A DNA stretch of 64,000 nt, from NCBI GenBank assembly GCA_036493735.1, contig DASXPH010000070.1, forward strand, positions 8,488-72,487, read 5' to 3'. The position numbers and the translations under genes were made by a program. How positions within the stretch are numbered: the first letter of the stretch is position 1; each line of letters starts with the position of its first letter. Of this stretch, positions 19,493 through 27,740 are shown piece by piece. The DNA comes from AG2 sp036493735 (GTDB lineage: Bacteria; Gemmatimonadota; Gemmatimonadetes; Gemmatimonadales; Gemmatimonadaceae). The notes beneath the pieces are model-generated. The model was not told where the DNA came from. It saw nothing but the letters and a program-made list of their open reading frames with translations, and did not search any database.

Positions 19493-20779
19493 TTACCGGA
19501 TGACGATGAGCTTGTCGCGGGCGAGCTGCCGTTGGCCGTTGACGATGGATTGGACGACCACGAGATAGGTACCACTAGCGACGGCTTGACCGCGCTCATT
19601 CACCAGCGGCCACGGCACAGCGACGGCGAAGTCCGCCCCCGTTGCCGGGTTCTGTGCCGTTCCCGGCGTTCCGTTGGCGTTCTGTCCCGGGAACACGGTT
19701 CCTGTCGTGTTGAACACGATCAGACCATCCATATCGAAGATGACAACGGCGTAGTCGGTGCCCGGATCGCCGTTGAACGCGATGCGCGCCACACCCGCCG
19801 AGTTGCGCACCGGATTGTTCTCGAACAGGATGCCGCGACTGCTCGTGACGATCAGCACGACCGGTACGGTGATCGGCGGCGCTTCAGCCGACTGCATCGT
19901 CAGTGTGCCTCGATATCTCCCGCCGAGGATGCCGTTCGGAATGGCGACCGTGACAGTCACCCGAACCGTGTCAGTGATGTCGATGGACGAGAAGCTCGGC
20001 GGCGAGACGGAGATGTCGCTCGTCGGGATCACGATGTTGACCGCGCTCTCGAGGCGCAGGTCGGACACCGAGACGGTCGCGTTGGTCAACGGGACGTTCC
20101 CGATGTTCGCGATGCGCGCGACACCGCTGGCGCGCTCGCCGGCGCGGCCGCGAATGACGAGGGAGTCGAGAATGGCCGCCGTGTCAGCCTGGACGAGCTG
20201 GGATGCGGCAACGGGCACGACCTCGATTTCGATATAGAAGTAATCGAGACGAAGCTGCTCACCATTCGGGTTCACTGGACCCGGGGCGAGCACCGAGTCG
20301 GCGATTACCACTCGACCGCGGTACGTTCCCGCCGGCGTGCCGATCGGTACGTTCACCGACACACTGACGACGTTCTGAAATCCGTTGTTCAACGGATTCA
20401 GGAATTCAGCAAGTACGAAATTCGTCGAGGCAATCGTGCGGGTCGGTATGGCGACGTTCTGGAAATCCGTCACCTGCTGCACGTAGAGGTGCGTGAAATT
20501 CACGCCCGGCGTGAAGCCGTCATGATCGACGTCGTGCGAGATATCCGCGGCGTTGACGAGCACGAATTGTCCGAGATTCGTGCCGAATCCCGGCCGCCCC
20601 ACCAGATGCATCGTGTTCGCGACCAGCGAACCACAGTAGTCGCAGATGTCGAAGTCACCGCCCGCGACCTGCTGCGCTTCCACCCGAGAGACCGCGGGCA
20701 GGAGAAGCAGCGCGAGCAACAACGCGATCGAGCGTGCCGCTGGAACGCGCGCGTGCACGTTCTTGATTGAGAATTTCAT
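19493..20779 (-). CDS. Secreted Ig-like protein with a C-terminal sorting-domain-like tail
   Basis: A 428-residue protein with a clear signal peptide (SIALLLALLLLPAVSRVEAQ). The middle is beta-rich, with two CARDB/Ig-like modules (residues about 90-330, RIANIGNVPLTNATVSV, and so on). The last about 90 residues, starting near FENNPVRNSAGVARIAFN, read like a FlgD-Ig or type IX sorting domain (AVVIFDMDGLIVFN; ASGTYLVVVQS; ARDKLIVIR). It lies 15 bases from the PorV/OmpA gene. A cell-surface role is inferred. The N-terminal CDYCGS pair might form a disulfide. Confidence 0.6.
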   Translation of the reverse strand: MKFSIKNVHARVPAARSIALLLALLLLPAVSRVEAQQVAGGDFDICDYCGSLVANTMHLVGRPGFGTNLGQFVLVNAADISHDVDHDGFTPGVNFTHLYVQQVTDFQNVAIPTRTIASTNFVLAEFLNPLNNGFQNVVSVSVNVPIGTPAGTYRGRVVIADSVLAPGPVNPNGEQLRLDYFYIEIEVVPVAASQLVQADTAAILDSLVIRGRAGERASGVARIANIGNVPLTNATVSVSDLRLESAVNIVIPTSDISVSPPSFSSIDITDTVRVTVTVAIPNGILGGRYRGTLTMQSAEAPPITVPVVLIVTSSRGILFENNPVRNSAGVARIAFNGDPGTDYAVVIFDMDGLIVFNTTGTVFPGQNANGTPGTAQNPATGADFAVAVPWPLVNERGQAVASGTYLVVVQSIVNGQRQLARDKLIVIR

Positions 20780-20793
20780 TGGCGCGTTGCCAT

Positions 20794-22314
20794 TTAATGG
20801 TTCGGCTGGGTCTGGAACGAACACAGCGTCGCAAAGTTCTGCGTGTCGGACTTTCGCGCCGCGATGAAGCCGTTGTCGCCGACGACAACGGCGAAGTTCT
20901 TGTTCAGCACGAAAATGTCGCGGAGCTCGGGGAAGCCGAGGCCGGTCTCGGGTGCGTTGGACACCGCTTGCCGGGTGAAGTGCTGCCCACCATCACGGGT
21001 GATCAGAATGATCCCGCGGCGCACATCGGGCTGCCCCGGCACGCGCCGCACGGCGGTGCCGATGATCCAGCCGATGTTCGGATCGTCGGGGGCGAAGCGC
21101 GCCCGCGTGAACAGGTAGAAGATCACGGTCCCCGTTCCGGGATCGGTCGCCGTCTGCGGAATGCCATTATTCGAATCCAATGGGGTGATCGCGCCAGTGA
21201 CGGTGTTGAGGCGGAGCACCGTGGAGGTATCGCCGAGGAGGAAGGCGTCGGTGTTGTTGATGAAGCTTGTGCCGCGCAGCAGATGCGTGTTGGCCGGTAA
21301 CGTCACCTGGGTGTACGTTCGGCCGCCGTCGTTCGACTTGTACGCGGCACCGATCGCCGACTGCTGACCGACCACCTGGAAACCGACGAGCGTCGCGTTC
21401 GCCCCGTCGGGAGAGATGTCGGCCATGTTGCCAGCCACGGGGCCGCCGACCGGCCCGAACTGCGCAAGCGAATCGAGCTGCTGGTCGTAGCGCCACGCCG
21501 TCATCGAACCGGCGCTCCCTCCGATCACGGCGACCGGCGCCGCGCCCGTGCGCTTGAGCACGGAGAGCGAGAAGAAGTTTGCCGGATCCTTCGAGAAGAC
21601 GACCTGGAACGTGTTGCCGCCATCGATCGACCGGAACAGCGCCGTCGCGCTCGTGGTCGTGCCGCCGAAGCTTGGCGAGCCGACCATGTAGAGTGAATCG
21701 GCCGAGACCACGCGAATGTCTCGCGTTCCCGTAATGTCAGCACTCTTGAATTGCGCGGTGAACGAGCTGCCGCCATCGACGGTTCGGTAAACGCCACCGG
21801 TGATCGTCGAGATCCAGCCTTTCTGCGTGTCGAGCCAGGACACCCCAGCGATGAAGTCATTCGTCGGGCTCGTCAACTGCTGCCAGCTCACATCCGACAC
21901 CGGCGGATTCTGCGTGCGCAGATTGATGATCACCGGCTGCGGCATCGCGTTCTTGTTCTGATCCAGCACACCCTGGATGCGAACCGTGAGCCCCGTGAGA
22001 TAGGGCAGCGTCTGCGAAGGGGTGAAGATCAGCGTGTCGCCGCTGAAGCGGAGGGAGCCGGGGACCGGCAGTCCGTTACAAGTATTCGTAACGACGAAGT
22101 TCCCGGGATCGAGCGCGGTCTGCTGATTCACCGGCCCACCACTGAACAGAATCCGGATGCTGCCCTGAATCGGAATGACGCTGTCAGTCGCGATGGCGAG
22201 AGCTGGCTTCAGATTCGTCGGCTCGGGCGCGCTCAGATTCTTATCGCAGCCGACAAGAGAAAACGTGGCCAAGCCAAGAGCAGCCACGCTGCGCAGGAGA
22301 ATCGAGACCCGCAT
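20794..22314 (-). CDS. Lipoprotein with Ig-like and BNR/Asp-box repeat domains
   Basis: A 506-residue lipoprotein. The lipobox is FSLVGC (Cys near residue 23). A Big_5/SbsA-like Ig domain follows (residues about 30-135, PIQGSIRILFSGGPVNQQT), then repeated YCF48/BNR-type blades with Asp-box-like motifs (YRTVDGGSSF, FRSIDGGNTF, YKSNDGGRTY, ITRDGGQHF), which suggests a beta-propeller. Location: outer membrane or periplasm. SD AAAGGA lies upstream of ATG 22314. Enzyme activity is not implied; similar propellers are assembly factors or binders. Confidence 0.7.
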   Translation of the reverse strand: MRVSILLRSVAALGLATFSLVGCDKNLSAPEPTNLKPALAIATDSVIPIQGSIRILFSGGPVNQQTALDPGNFVVTNTCNGLPVPGSLRFSGDTLIFTPSQTLPYLTGLTVRIQGVLDQNKNAMPQPVIINLRTQNPPVSDVSWQQLTSPTNDFIAGVSWLDTQKGWISTITGGVYRTVDGGSSFTAQFKSADITGTRDIRVVSADSLYMVGSPSFGGTTTSATALFRSIDGGNTFQVVFSKDPANFFSLSVLKRTGAAPVAVIGGSAGSMTAWRYDQQLDSLAQFGPVGGPVAGNMADISPDGANATLVGFQVVGQQSAIGAAYKSNDGGRTYTQVTLPANTHLLRGTSFINNTDAFLLGDTSTVLRLNTVTGAITPLDSNNGIPQTATDPGTGTVIFYLFTRARFAPDDPNIGWIIGTAVRRVPGQPDVRRGIILITRDGGQHFTRQAVSNAPETGLGFPELRDIFVLNKNFAVVVGDNGFIAARKSDTQNFATLCSFQTQPNH

Positions 22315-22331
22315 CAGGCTTTCCTTTGTTG

Positions 22332-22439
22332 TCAGTAAATGAAGAACCGGCGCACCGTCGCGGGTGCAATCACTGTGCCTTGTGTGACGTTTCGCACCAA
22401 ATGGAGAGGCCGCTGGATCGAATCGAAACGCCAGTGCAC
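22332..22439 (-). other. Open -1 frame overlapping and following the precursor peptide gene
   Basis: A frame that is open from 22601 down to the stop at 22332 overlaps the precursor peptide in the -1 frame and continues past its stop with protein-like sequence (LASVNRGALVHWRFDSIQ). The first usual start is GTG 22439, giving 35 residues. It could be chance, a small gene, or a -1 frameshift extension of the peptide. Third-position GC is lower than in the peptide frame, so the peptide frame is favoured. Confidence 0.25.
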
Positions 22440-22483
22440 GAGCGCACCGCGATTGACCGAAGCCAGCCGGCCGGAGACAAACG

Positions 22484-22660
22484 TCAGGATGCCGTGATCG
22501 AGCTGCAGGTGCTCGTGAAGCAGCTGCTGCCGGTCGTCTGCGGGAACGTCTGCTGCTGAGAGCTCGTCGTCGACTTGCAGGACGAGAGACTCACGACCTC
22601 CTCATCGGTCGTGAAGTCGAGCTGCAGCACTGATGGTTTGATATACTCACTGCGCTTCAT
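22484..22660 (-). CDS. Candidate RiPP precursor peptide (58 residues)
   Basis: A short gene 41 bases downstream of the radical SAM gene, same strand. The translation begins MKRSEYIKPSVLQLDFTT and ends SSCFTSTCSSITAS. The N-terminal half is leader-like: it has Tyr6-x2-Pro9-x-Val/Leu, the YxxP type recognised by RRE domains in lasso-type systems, then an acidic stretch (TTDEEVV). The C-terminal half is Ser/Thr/Gln-rich with Cys28, Cys47 and Cys52. Third codon positions are strongly G/C, as expected for real coding DNA here. A purine-rich SD (GAGGGA) precedes the ATG. Being beside a PqqD-like RRE and a SPASM radical SAM enzyme, it is the likely substrate; the modification is unknown. Confidence 0.7.
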   Translation of the reverse strand: MKRSEYIKPSVLQLDFTTDEEVVSLSSCKSTTSSQQQTFPQTTGSSCFTSTCSSITAS

Positions 22661-22701
22661 TGTCGCTTCCCTCGATGTTTTTTGCGGATTCTCGAAGTGA
22701 C

Positions 22702-23853
22702 TTAGGCAAGTACCGGGAGCATCCGTGCTGCGGCACGCGTCGGCGTGACCACGTGCGCTGGTATTCCATCAGTGACCGTCCGCGGCACGCCCGTCGGGTG
22801 ATATCCGAGGTCGTACGCACGTTGATGCGTCATCTTGCAGTACATCTGTACATAGCCCGTCGGCATCCCCGTCAACTGCTCCACCGTCGCCGGACAGCCG
22901 GCGCAGATGCGCGAGAACTGACAGGTTGCACAGGGGTGCCCGACGGGGTACTTCATAGCAACTTTCCCGCCTAACGTGTCCCAGATCTCCTCGAAGGGCT
23001 GCTCGAAGAGGTTGCCGACCACCTTCCGAGACGTCGAGCACGTGCTGACTCCGCCATGCACGTTGATGTGGAGCGAGGTCTTCCCTGCTCCGCACTTGTA
23101 GACCGAATCCGTCGTCGACCCATCGACGCGCAACGTGGCGTAGGCGCGGAAGCTCTTGAGACCAGGATCGATCCGCTGCTCGAGCGCCATCACCCCTTCC
23201 GGCCCGAGTTGCAGCTGTAGGGGACCCGTGTCGCCCTTCTCCTGCGGAATGATCGAATAATCCGTACGGAACCGGATGCCCCTGGCTTTGGCGAACGCCT
23301 GCATCGCCGGCAGCTCTTCCGCCGTGATTGTCATCGCCGGGCACTTGAGGTCGAACGAGATGCCACGCTCGATGAGCAGGTCGATCGCGCGCATTACGCG
23401 CTCGTACGACTTCGGAATCCCCGTTAGGCGCTCATACGACTCCGCGCTCATTCCGTAGAGACTGATCGAGAGCCCCTTGGGCGGCCACTCGGCAAGGAAA
23501 TCGGCCCACCGCTCTCCGATCAGGTACGCGTTGGTATTGATGTAGACCTCGAAGCCATGCCGCTTGGCCGAGAGGTAGATCTCCCTGAACTGCTTGTGCG
23601 TGAATACTTCCCCACCCGTGAGCAGCACCATCTGCGTTCCGGCTGCCTGGAGCTTGTCGAAGACGCTGTTGGCCTGCTCCAGCGACATGACGTCCTCGCG
23701 CTCGGCGCACGGCGCGATGTAACAGTGCACGCACTTGAAGTTGCAGGTGGCGATGATCTCGATATCCGCCTGGATCGGGATCCGCTCACGCCGCGCTCGC
23801 TCGATCATGCGCTCGCGCATGGTCGCGGCGGAGATCTTTGGAATCGCCTTCAT
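22702..23853 (-). CDS. Radical SAM/SPASM peptide-modifying enzyme
   Basis: A 383-residue enzyme. The radical SAM cluster motif is TCNFKCVHC (Cys37, 41, 44); the SAM-binding GGE is at residues 80-82. The C-terminus is a SPASM domain: Cys254, then GGVSTC with Cys272, then Cys308, 311, 317, 320 and Cys339, enough for two auxiliary 4Fe-4S clusters. SPASM enzymes modify ribosomal peptides (thioether, C-C or epimerised residues). Its ATG overlaps the PqqD-like gene stop (ATGA), and a 58-residue peptide gene follows. This places it at the centre of a RiPP operon; the reaction itself cannot be deduced. Confidence 0.9.
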   Translation of the reverse strand: MKAIPKISAATMRERMIERARRERIPIQADIEIIATCNFKCVHCYIAPCAEREDVMSLEQANSVFDKLQAAGTQMVLLTGGEVFTHKQFREIYLSAKRHGFEVYINTNAYLIGERWADFLAEWPPKGLSISLYGMSAESYERLTGIPKSYERVMRAIDLLIERGISFDLKCPAMTITAEELPAMQAFAKARGIRFRTDYSIIPQEKGDTGPLQLQLGPEGVMALEQRIDPGLKSFRAYATLRVDGSTTDSVYKCGAGKTSLHINVHGGVSTCSTSRKVVGNLFEQPFEEIWDTLGGKVAMKYPVGHPCATCQFSRICAGCPATVEQLTGMPTGYVQMYCKMTHQRAYDLGYHPTGVPRTVTDGIPAHVVTPTRAAARMLPVLA

Positions 23854-24155
23854 ACAGCCGTGCCCCGTGATTCGACCGCGTTCAGGGACGCGAGCTGATC
23901 GAGGAAGTCGCGGACGTCCTGACGCGCTTCATCGACTGGCAGCTCGTACTCGTTCACGAGTGCATCAGCGAGTTGATCCACGCTCATCCATTCAGCGAGG
24001 TGCTCCCACAGTTGCGCGCCCGTCGGCGTGAGGGCATACAACGGCTCGTCGCTCCGCGCATGCAAAGCGACGAGCAGGTGTTCCCCGACCGTCAAGCGGT
24101 AGACGTAGTTATCCCGACGTCGATACTCGACGGTGTCGACAGAGCCCGAGATCAT
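23850..24155 (-). CDS. PqqD-like RiPP recognition element protein
   Basis: A 101-residue stand-alone PqqD-fold protein, with beta strands near the start (EYRRRDNYVYRLTV, HLLVALHARSDEPLYALTPTGAQLWEHL) and a helical end (DQLADALVNEYELPVDEARQDVRDFLDQL). PqqD-like RREs bind the leader peptide and hand it to the radical SAM enzyme, whose gene overlaps its stop. ATG 24155, with AGGG five bases upstream, is preferred over a TTG at 24200 that abuts the kinase gene. PqqD proteins also occur in polysaccharide and exosortase loci, so partner identity rests on context. Confidence 0.82.
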   Translation of the reverse strand: MISGSVDTVEYRRRDNYVYRLTVGEHLLVALHARSDEPLYALTPTGAQLWEHLAEWMSVDQLADALVNEYELPVDEARQDVRDFLDQLASLNAVESRGTAV

Positions 24156-24200
24156 CGGCCCTACGTTCTCGCAAAAACGGCGCCAACAATGGGCCAACAA

Positions 24201-25136
24201 TCAAAGTGAAGGCCCTATCTCTGGTTTGGCTCCGATGGCGAGCGCGAACGCGGCCGATGTCGGTCGAAAGTACAGAATCGCTACCGGCACGCGCTCGACA
24301 ATCCGCTCGAGAACTTCCAGCGTGTCGTGTACCTCGGCCGCGTGCAGCCGCGGTTGGATGAGTCGAACGAACAGCTCCTTCACCGCTCGGCCGCGGGGCA
24401 ATGGCTCGCATCGGTCGCCGGGTGCCTTCTCCAGGAGATAGATGCGCTCGAGTGGTGCTCCGTCAGGCGATTTCCGGATCAAGCTCCCGTGCCACGGAGT
24501 GCCCCAGGCGAAAGGCGCGCCATCCTGAATCGTAAGGATCGTTCGATCATCGGTCGGAATCCGCGCTCCGGCTTCCTCCGCGATCGCCGCCATCGTCGAC
24601 TTTCCTGCGCCGGAGTGTCCCACGAACACGTACGCACCGCCCTCGACAATCGCCGTGCTCGCATGGATGAGCACACCGTCATGACGCGCGAGAAGGCGCG
24701 TCACGATGTACTCGAGTAGCGGATATCCGTCCGCGCGAACCGCTCGGTCCGGCATCACGGGGGCCTCGGTGAGCGTCCCGGTGCGGAAGGAGGGATCCAG
24801 CCGGAGGTGCCACACGTCAGTACCGAAATTCGCCCCACCACGAAAAACGATGTCCTCACCACCATTCGCATCGCGGCGAAGGTCCCACGAGGCGCCCGCC
24901 GAGAATGTGATTGGACCCGTCGGCAGCTGAAGTGGGCCGATGCGGCAGGACAACTCGAGATCCGCCGGCGTGTCATCCGGCACCACGAATGGAATGTGAG
25001 TCTCTTCTATCGAGAAGGGGGTCTCTCCGTCCTCGGCGCGAAAGCGGATCACCAGATGCCCGAAGCGCAATGAGAGCACGCCGGGATATGTCACCTTGCT
25101 CGTCGCAAAGCCAACGCCGCGAGGAAGGACGGTCAT
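24201..25136 (-). CDS. HPr kinase-like P-loop serine kinase
   Basis: A 311-residue protein. The C-terminal half carries LIHASTAIVEGGAYVFVGHSGAGKST, with Walker A GHSGAGKS at residues 173-180, the HprK/PEPCK-like fold. The N-terminal about 140 residues are unlike the HprK N-domain. Homologues occur in lasso peptide clusters, where some phosphorylate a C-terminal Ser, and beside PqqD in exopolysaccharide loci. Here the candidate peptide ends in Ser58, a possible target. ATG overlaps the S26 gene stop (ATGA). No PTS HPr is nearby, so a carbon-control role is unlikely. Confidence 0.8.
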   Translation of the reverse strand: MTVLPRGVGFATSKVTYPGVLSLRFGHLVIRFRAEDGETPFSIEETHIPFVVPDDTPADLELSCRIGPLQLPTGPITFSAGASWDLRRDANGGEDIVFRGGANFGTDVWHLRLDPSFRTGTLTEAPVMPDRAVRADGYPLLEYIVTRLLARHDGVLIHASTAIVEGGAYVFVGHSGAGKSTMAAIAEEAGARIPTDDRTILTIQDGAPFAWGTPWHGSLIRKSPDGAPLERIYLLEKAPGDRCEPLPRGRAVKELFVRLIQPRLHAAEVHDTLEVLERIVERVPVAILYFRPTSAAFALAIGAKPEIGPSL

Positions 25137-25669
25137 CCTGAAAGTATGGAAGCAGTGAACTTGCTACGAACCGACGCCCGGATGAGCCGGGCACGACGAC
25201 GGGCCTCGCGGGACAGGAATCGAAGAAGCGCCAAGCCACCGAAGCGTGTCGTTAGGACGAGTGGGGTCACGACGTCATCGCGACGAACGGCAACCGCGCG
25301 CGCCAGCACCTCGCCATGCGAAATGGGCGCGTCGTTCGTTTGTCGTGCATCGCCGCGTGTGACCACGCCCGCGATATCCACTCGCACGACGCGGTGCAGC
25401 ATGAGTCCAGGGCCCAGTGGCGCGAGGATCAGGTCACCACGCCGAGCGCTGCGCGGCATCGGAGACAGTAGCACGAAGTCGGCGTGCCGGATCGTGGGGC
25501 GCATACTCTGCCCGGACCCAGTCACCCAGATCTCGCCGCCCGCATCCAGCGCCTCACGAATGAGCTGGGTGATCAGAGGGGCGGAGAGCGAAAGTGAGCG
25601 TTTTGGCAATCGCGGCGGTGCGCCAGGATTCCCGGTCGAATCGGTGGGGGACATTCGGTCCGAGATCAT
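25133..25669 (-). CDS. S24/S26-family signal peptidase-like protein
   Basis: A 178-residue protein with the S26 active-site motif GSGQSMRPTI (Ser55), then RRGDLILAPLGPGLMLHRVVRV, where His92 stands at the second catalytic site as in SipW-type enzymes, and TRGDARQTND, the GDN-like box. No strong N-terminal membrane anchor is evident; a weak one lies at the C-terminus (RFGGLALLRFLS). In this operon it may cleave the modified peptide's leader. Start ATG 25669 lies 5 bases after the upstream stop; ATG 25654 is an alternative. Confidence 0.75.
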   Translation of the reverse strand: MISDRMSPTDSTGNPGAPPRLPKRSLSLSAPLITQLIREALDAGGEIWVTGSGQSMRPTIRHADFVLLSPMPRSARRGDLILAPLGPGLMLHRVVRVDIAGVVTRGDARQTNDAPISHGEVLARAVAVRRDDVVTPLVLTTRFGGLALLRFLSREARRRARLIRASVRSKFTASILSG

Positions 25670-25674
25670 CGCCC

Positions 25675-27645
25675 TCAATCGACGCGCCCCACGACGCGAA
25701 ATCCCGCTTTGACCACCGCCCGGCGCGCAGCGGGATTGTCGGCGTGAACCACGGCAACGGCGTGAGCCGTGACCATGCTCCGTTCGCGCGCGAGCAGCCA
25801 TCGGGTGGCAGCGGAGTGAATACCCTGACCTCGGAAGGCCGGCTCGGTGACTCCATCGTGGAGAAAGAGGACGCGGCCACTGGGGCGCCAGCCGTCGGGC
25901 AGACCGCGCACGGCCGTCGCCTCGCCCCGGATGTACCAGGCATGATAGACTTGCTGGCCGCCAATTGTCCCGATGACGCAACCGCCCTCGGAGCTCGTCG
26001 TGTACCGGCACTGACCGCCAGCGCCTAACGAGGCACGCCGGCTATCGATCTCGTCGGTGGCGAGCTCTCTGAATTCAACTATAGAAGCGACCTCTGGCAC
26101 GGATGACGTCTCGAAGTCGAATACATATACCAGGCGATGAGAGGCCGCGGCAAATCGAGAACGGACGATCGCCCGCAGTAGCCCCTGGTTGCCGTGCGGT
26201 CGACTCTCGATCCGTACCTGGCGGCCATTCACGTCGATGACATCACAGATGCCGAGAACGTCGGCTGGCGGGACGAGCAGCCCGCTCTTCGGCTGCGCGT
26301 CGGCTTCCACCCAAGTCCCTTCCGTACCTAACGAAACAATACGTCGCAACACACAGCCCCGGTTCGCCGCCCGCACCAGGACGACGTCTCCGATCCGCGT
26401 CTCGCCATTCAGCGGACGTACTCGCGCGAAGGCGAAGCGCGGAATGGCCGGCTCCATCGTTCCGTCAGACGGAATCAACCATACCGGCGTACTCCGGAGG
26501 GCTTCGGTAAGCCGGAGCTCGGTGTCGTCATGGGCGAGACGGATCAAGGGGAGGTCCGAGGGAGCGGTTGCCGATGGCCGCTCGAACGTCAGGTGACGAT
26601 AGAGCCAGCGAACCGCTCGGCGACCGAAATACGCGGGCGCGTGGCGCCACCCCTGCCGCCAGGCAGCCGGCCAGATGCGTCCCGTGACAACACTCACGAC
26701 ATCGCGCGGTGTGTCCGACAGCGACACCAGCCGCATCACTCGGCCACTGTCCCCGACTGGCGAGAGCCGATTCGTTAGGCTCGCAAGCGACCGCCCGGCT
26801 CCGTGATCGTCCTGAACGCTTGCCCTGATCTCCCGCGCGAGCTCGACCGCCCATCGGAGGTGATGACCGAGCCCACAGGTCGCCGCGGCGTCGGTTGCAA
26901 GGTTCTTAGCGGCGGTCTCGAGCCCTGACCAGAGAACGGAAAAATCGACGGCCCAAAGCAGCGGTTGTTCGTTATGCTTGGCGAGATGGGCGGCGAGGTA
27001 TCCGGGAAGGAATCGCCCATCGTGCGCCGGCAGCACATGGCCCTCGACGAGGCATGGCCGCGATTCCACGGGGAAGCGGACGTGCTCGAGCAACGGGTCG
27101 TCGAGAGCCGACGAGTGGACCTCGAGCCGAAAGCAACGCCGGCCCATGAGTCGCTCGAATGACTCTTCCTCGGGAGCATCTCCGGCCGTATGTCGCCAAC
27201 TGAGCTCCCGAAGCGTGACCGACGCGCGCGCCCGCTGATCGGCGGGGACGTAGAGATCCATGTCCAGCGTCGGCCGCACGGTGAAATCGCCGTACAGTCG
27301 ATGGGCGAGGGGCGCACCTTTGAGCACGACGACGTCCACCCCGGCGTTGGCCAGGCTCGCTACACTCTCGGCAAGGAGCTCCAGCTGCTGACGGACACTG
27401 ACGCCGAGCAGCACGGCGGTTCGCTGCCAGCGCGCGACGACGTCGGCCGGTGCAGACCGTTTGATGACATGAGCGTTCGCCTTCCACGCAACGCCCAGCA
27501 GCCGCTCCCGCTGGGCAAGCCTGTACACCGCCGGCCAATCGACCGCGTCGGCGGTGAGCGGCGCGGCCATCGCAAGTTGAAGCAGGGTGTGAAGCGAGGC
27601 GACGTCGGATCTGAGATCGACGTCGCTCGGTGCCATGGATGTCAT
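25675..27645 (-). CDS. Three-part fusion: nucleotidyltransferase (NTF5-like), degenerate S26-like domain, GNAT
   Basis: A 656-residue protein with three segments. Residues about 15-370 match the uncharacterised nucleotidyltransferase family 5, with VVVLKGAPLAHRLYGDF and RPTLDMDLYVP (Asp pair near 128-130) as the metal site. Residues about 385-480 resemble an S26 peptidase, but the Ser position is Thr (IPSDGTMEPAI) and the second catalytic residue is not obvious, so it is probably inactive. Residues about 520-656 are a GNAT acetyltransferase (FRGQGIHSAATRWLLARE; NPAARRAVVKAGFRVVG). It opens the RiPP-like operon, 5 bases before the stand-alone S26 gene. NTF5 proteins recur in lasso and polysaccharide loci. 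ATG 27645 is used; 27636 is possible. Confidence 0.7.
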   Translation of the reverse strand: MTSMAPSDVDLRSDVASLHTLLQLAMAAPLTADAVDWPAVYRLAQRERLLGVAWKANAHVIKRSAPADVVARWQRTAVLLGVSVRQQLELLAESVASLANAGVDVVVLKGAPLAHRLYGDFTVRPTLDMDLYVPADQRARASVTLRELSWRHTAGDAPEEESFERLMGRRCFRLEVHSSALDDPLLEHVRFPVESRPCLVEGHVLPAHDGRFLPGYLAAHLAKHNEQPLLWAVDFSVLWSGLETAAKNLATDAAATCGLGHHLRWAVELAREIRASVQDDHGAGRSLASLTNRLSPVGDSGRVMRLVSLSDTPRDVVSVVTGRIWPAAWRQGWRHAPAYFGRRAVRWLYRHLTFERPSATAPSDLPLIRLAHDDTELRLTEALRSTPVWLIPSDGTMEPAIPRFAFARVRPLNGETRIGDVVLVRAANRGCVLRRIVSLGTEGTWVEADAQPKSGLLVPPADVLGICDVIDVNGRQVRIESRPHGNQGLLRAIVRSRFAAASHRLVYVFDFETSSVPEVASIVEFRELATDEIDSRRASLGAGGQCRYTTSSEGGCVIGTIGGQQVYHAWYIRGEATAVRGLPDGWRPSGRVLFLHDGVTEPAFRGQGIHSAATRWLLARERSMVTAHAVAVVHADNPAARRAVVKAGFRVVGRVD

Positions 27646-27740
27646 ACGGGGCCGCTGTTCACGGCGTGGGCGCGGACCCATTCACGGCACCGCGACCGTA
27701 CGCCGATCCCCATCCCTTGCAGAACCCGCGCCGTCAGCGC

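Noticed and set aside
22326..22559. A 77-residue plus-strand frame opposite the precursor peptide
   Set aside because: It has no ribosome-binding site and lies against the direction of every neighbour; the minus peptide frame has better codon bias and context.
27642..27713. A 23-codon ORF ending in an ATGA overlap with the NTF5-fusion start
   Set aside because: It could be a leader peptide but is Arg-rich, lacks a spaced ribosome-binding site and has no recognisable feature; chance is the simplest reading.
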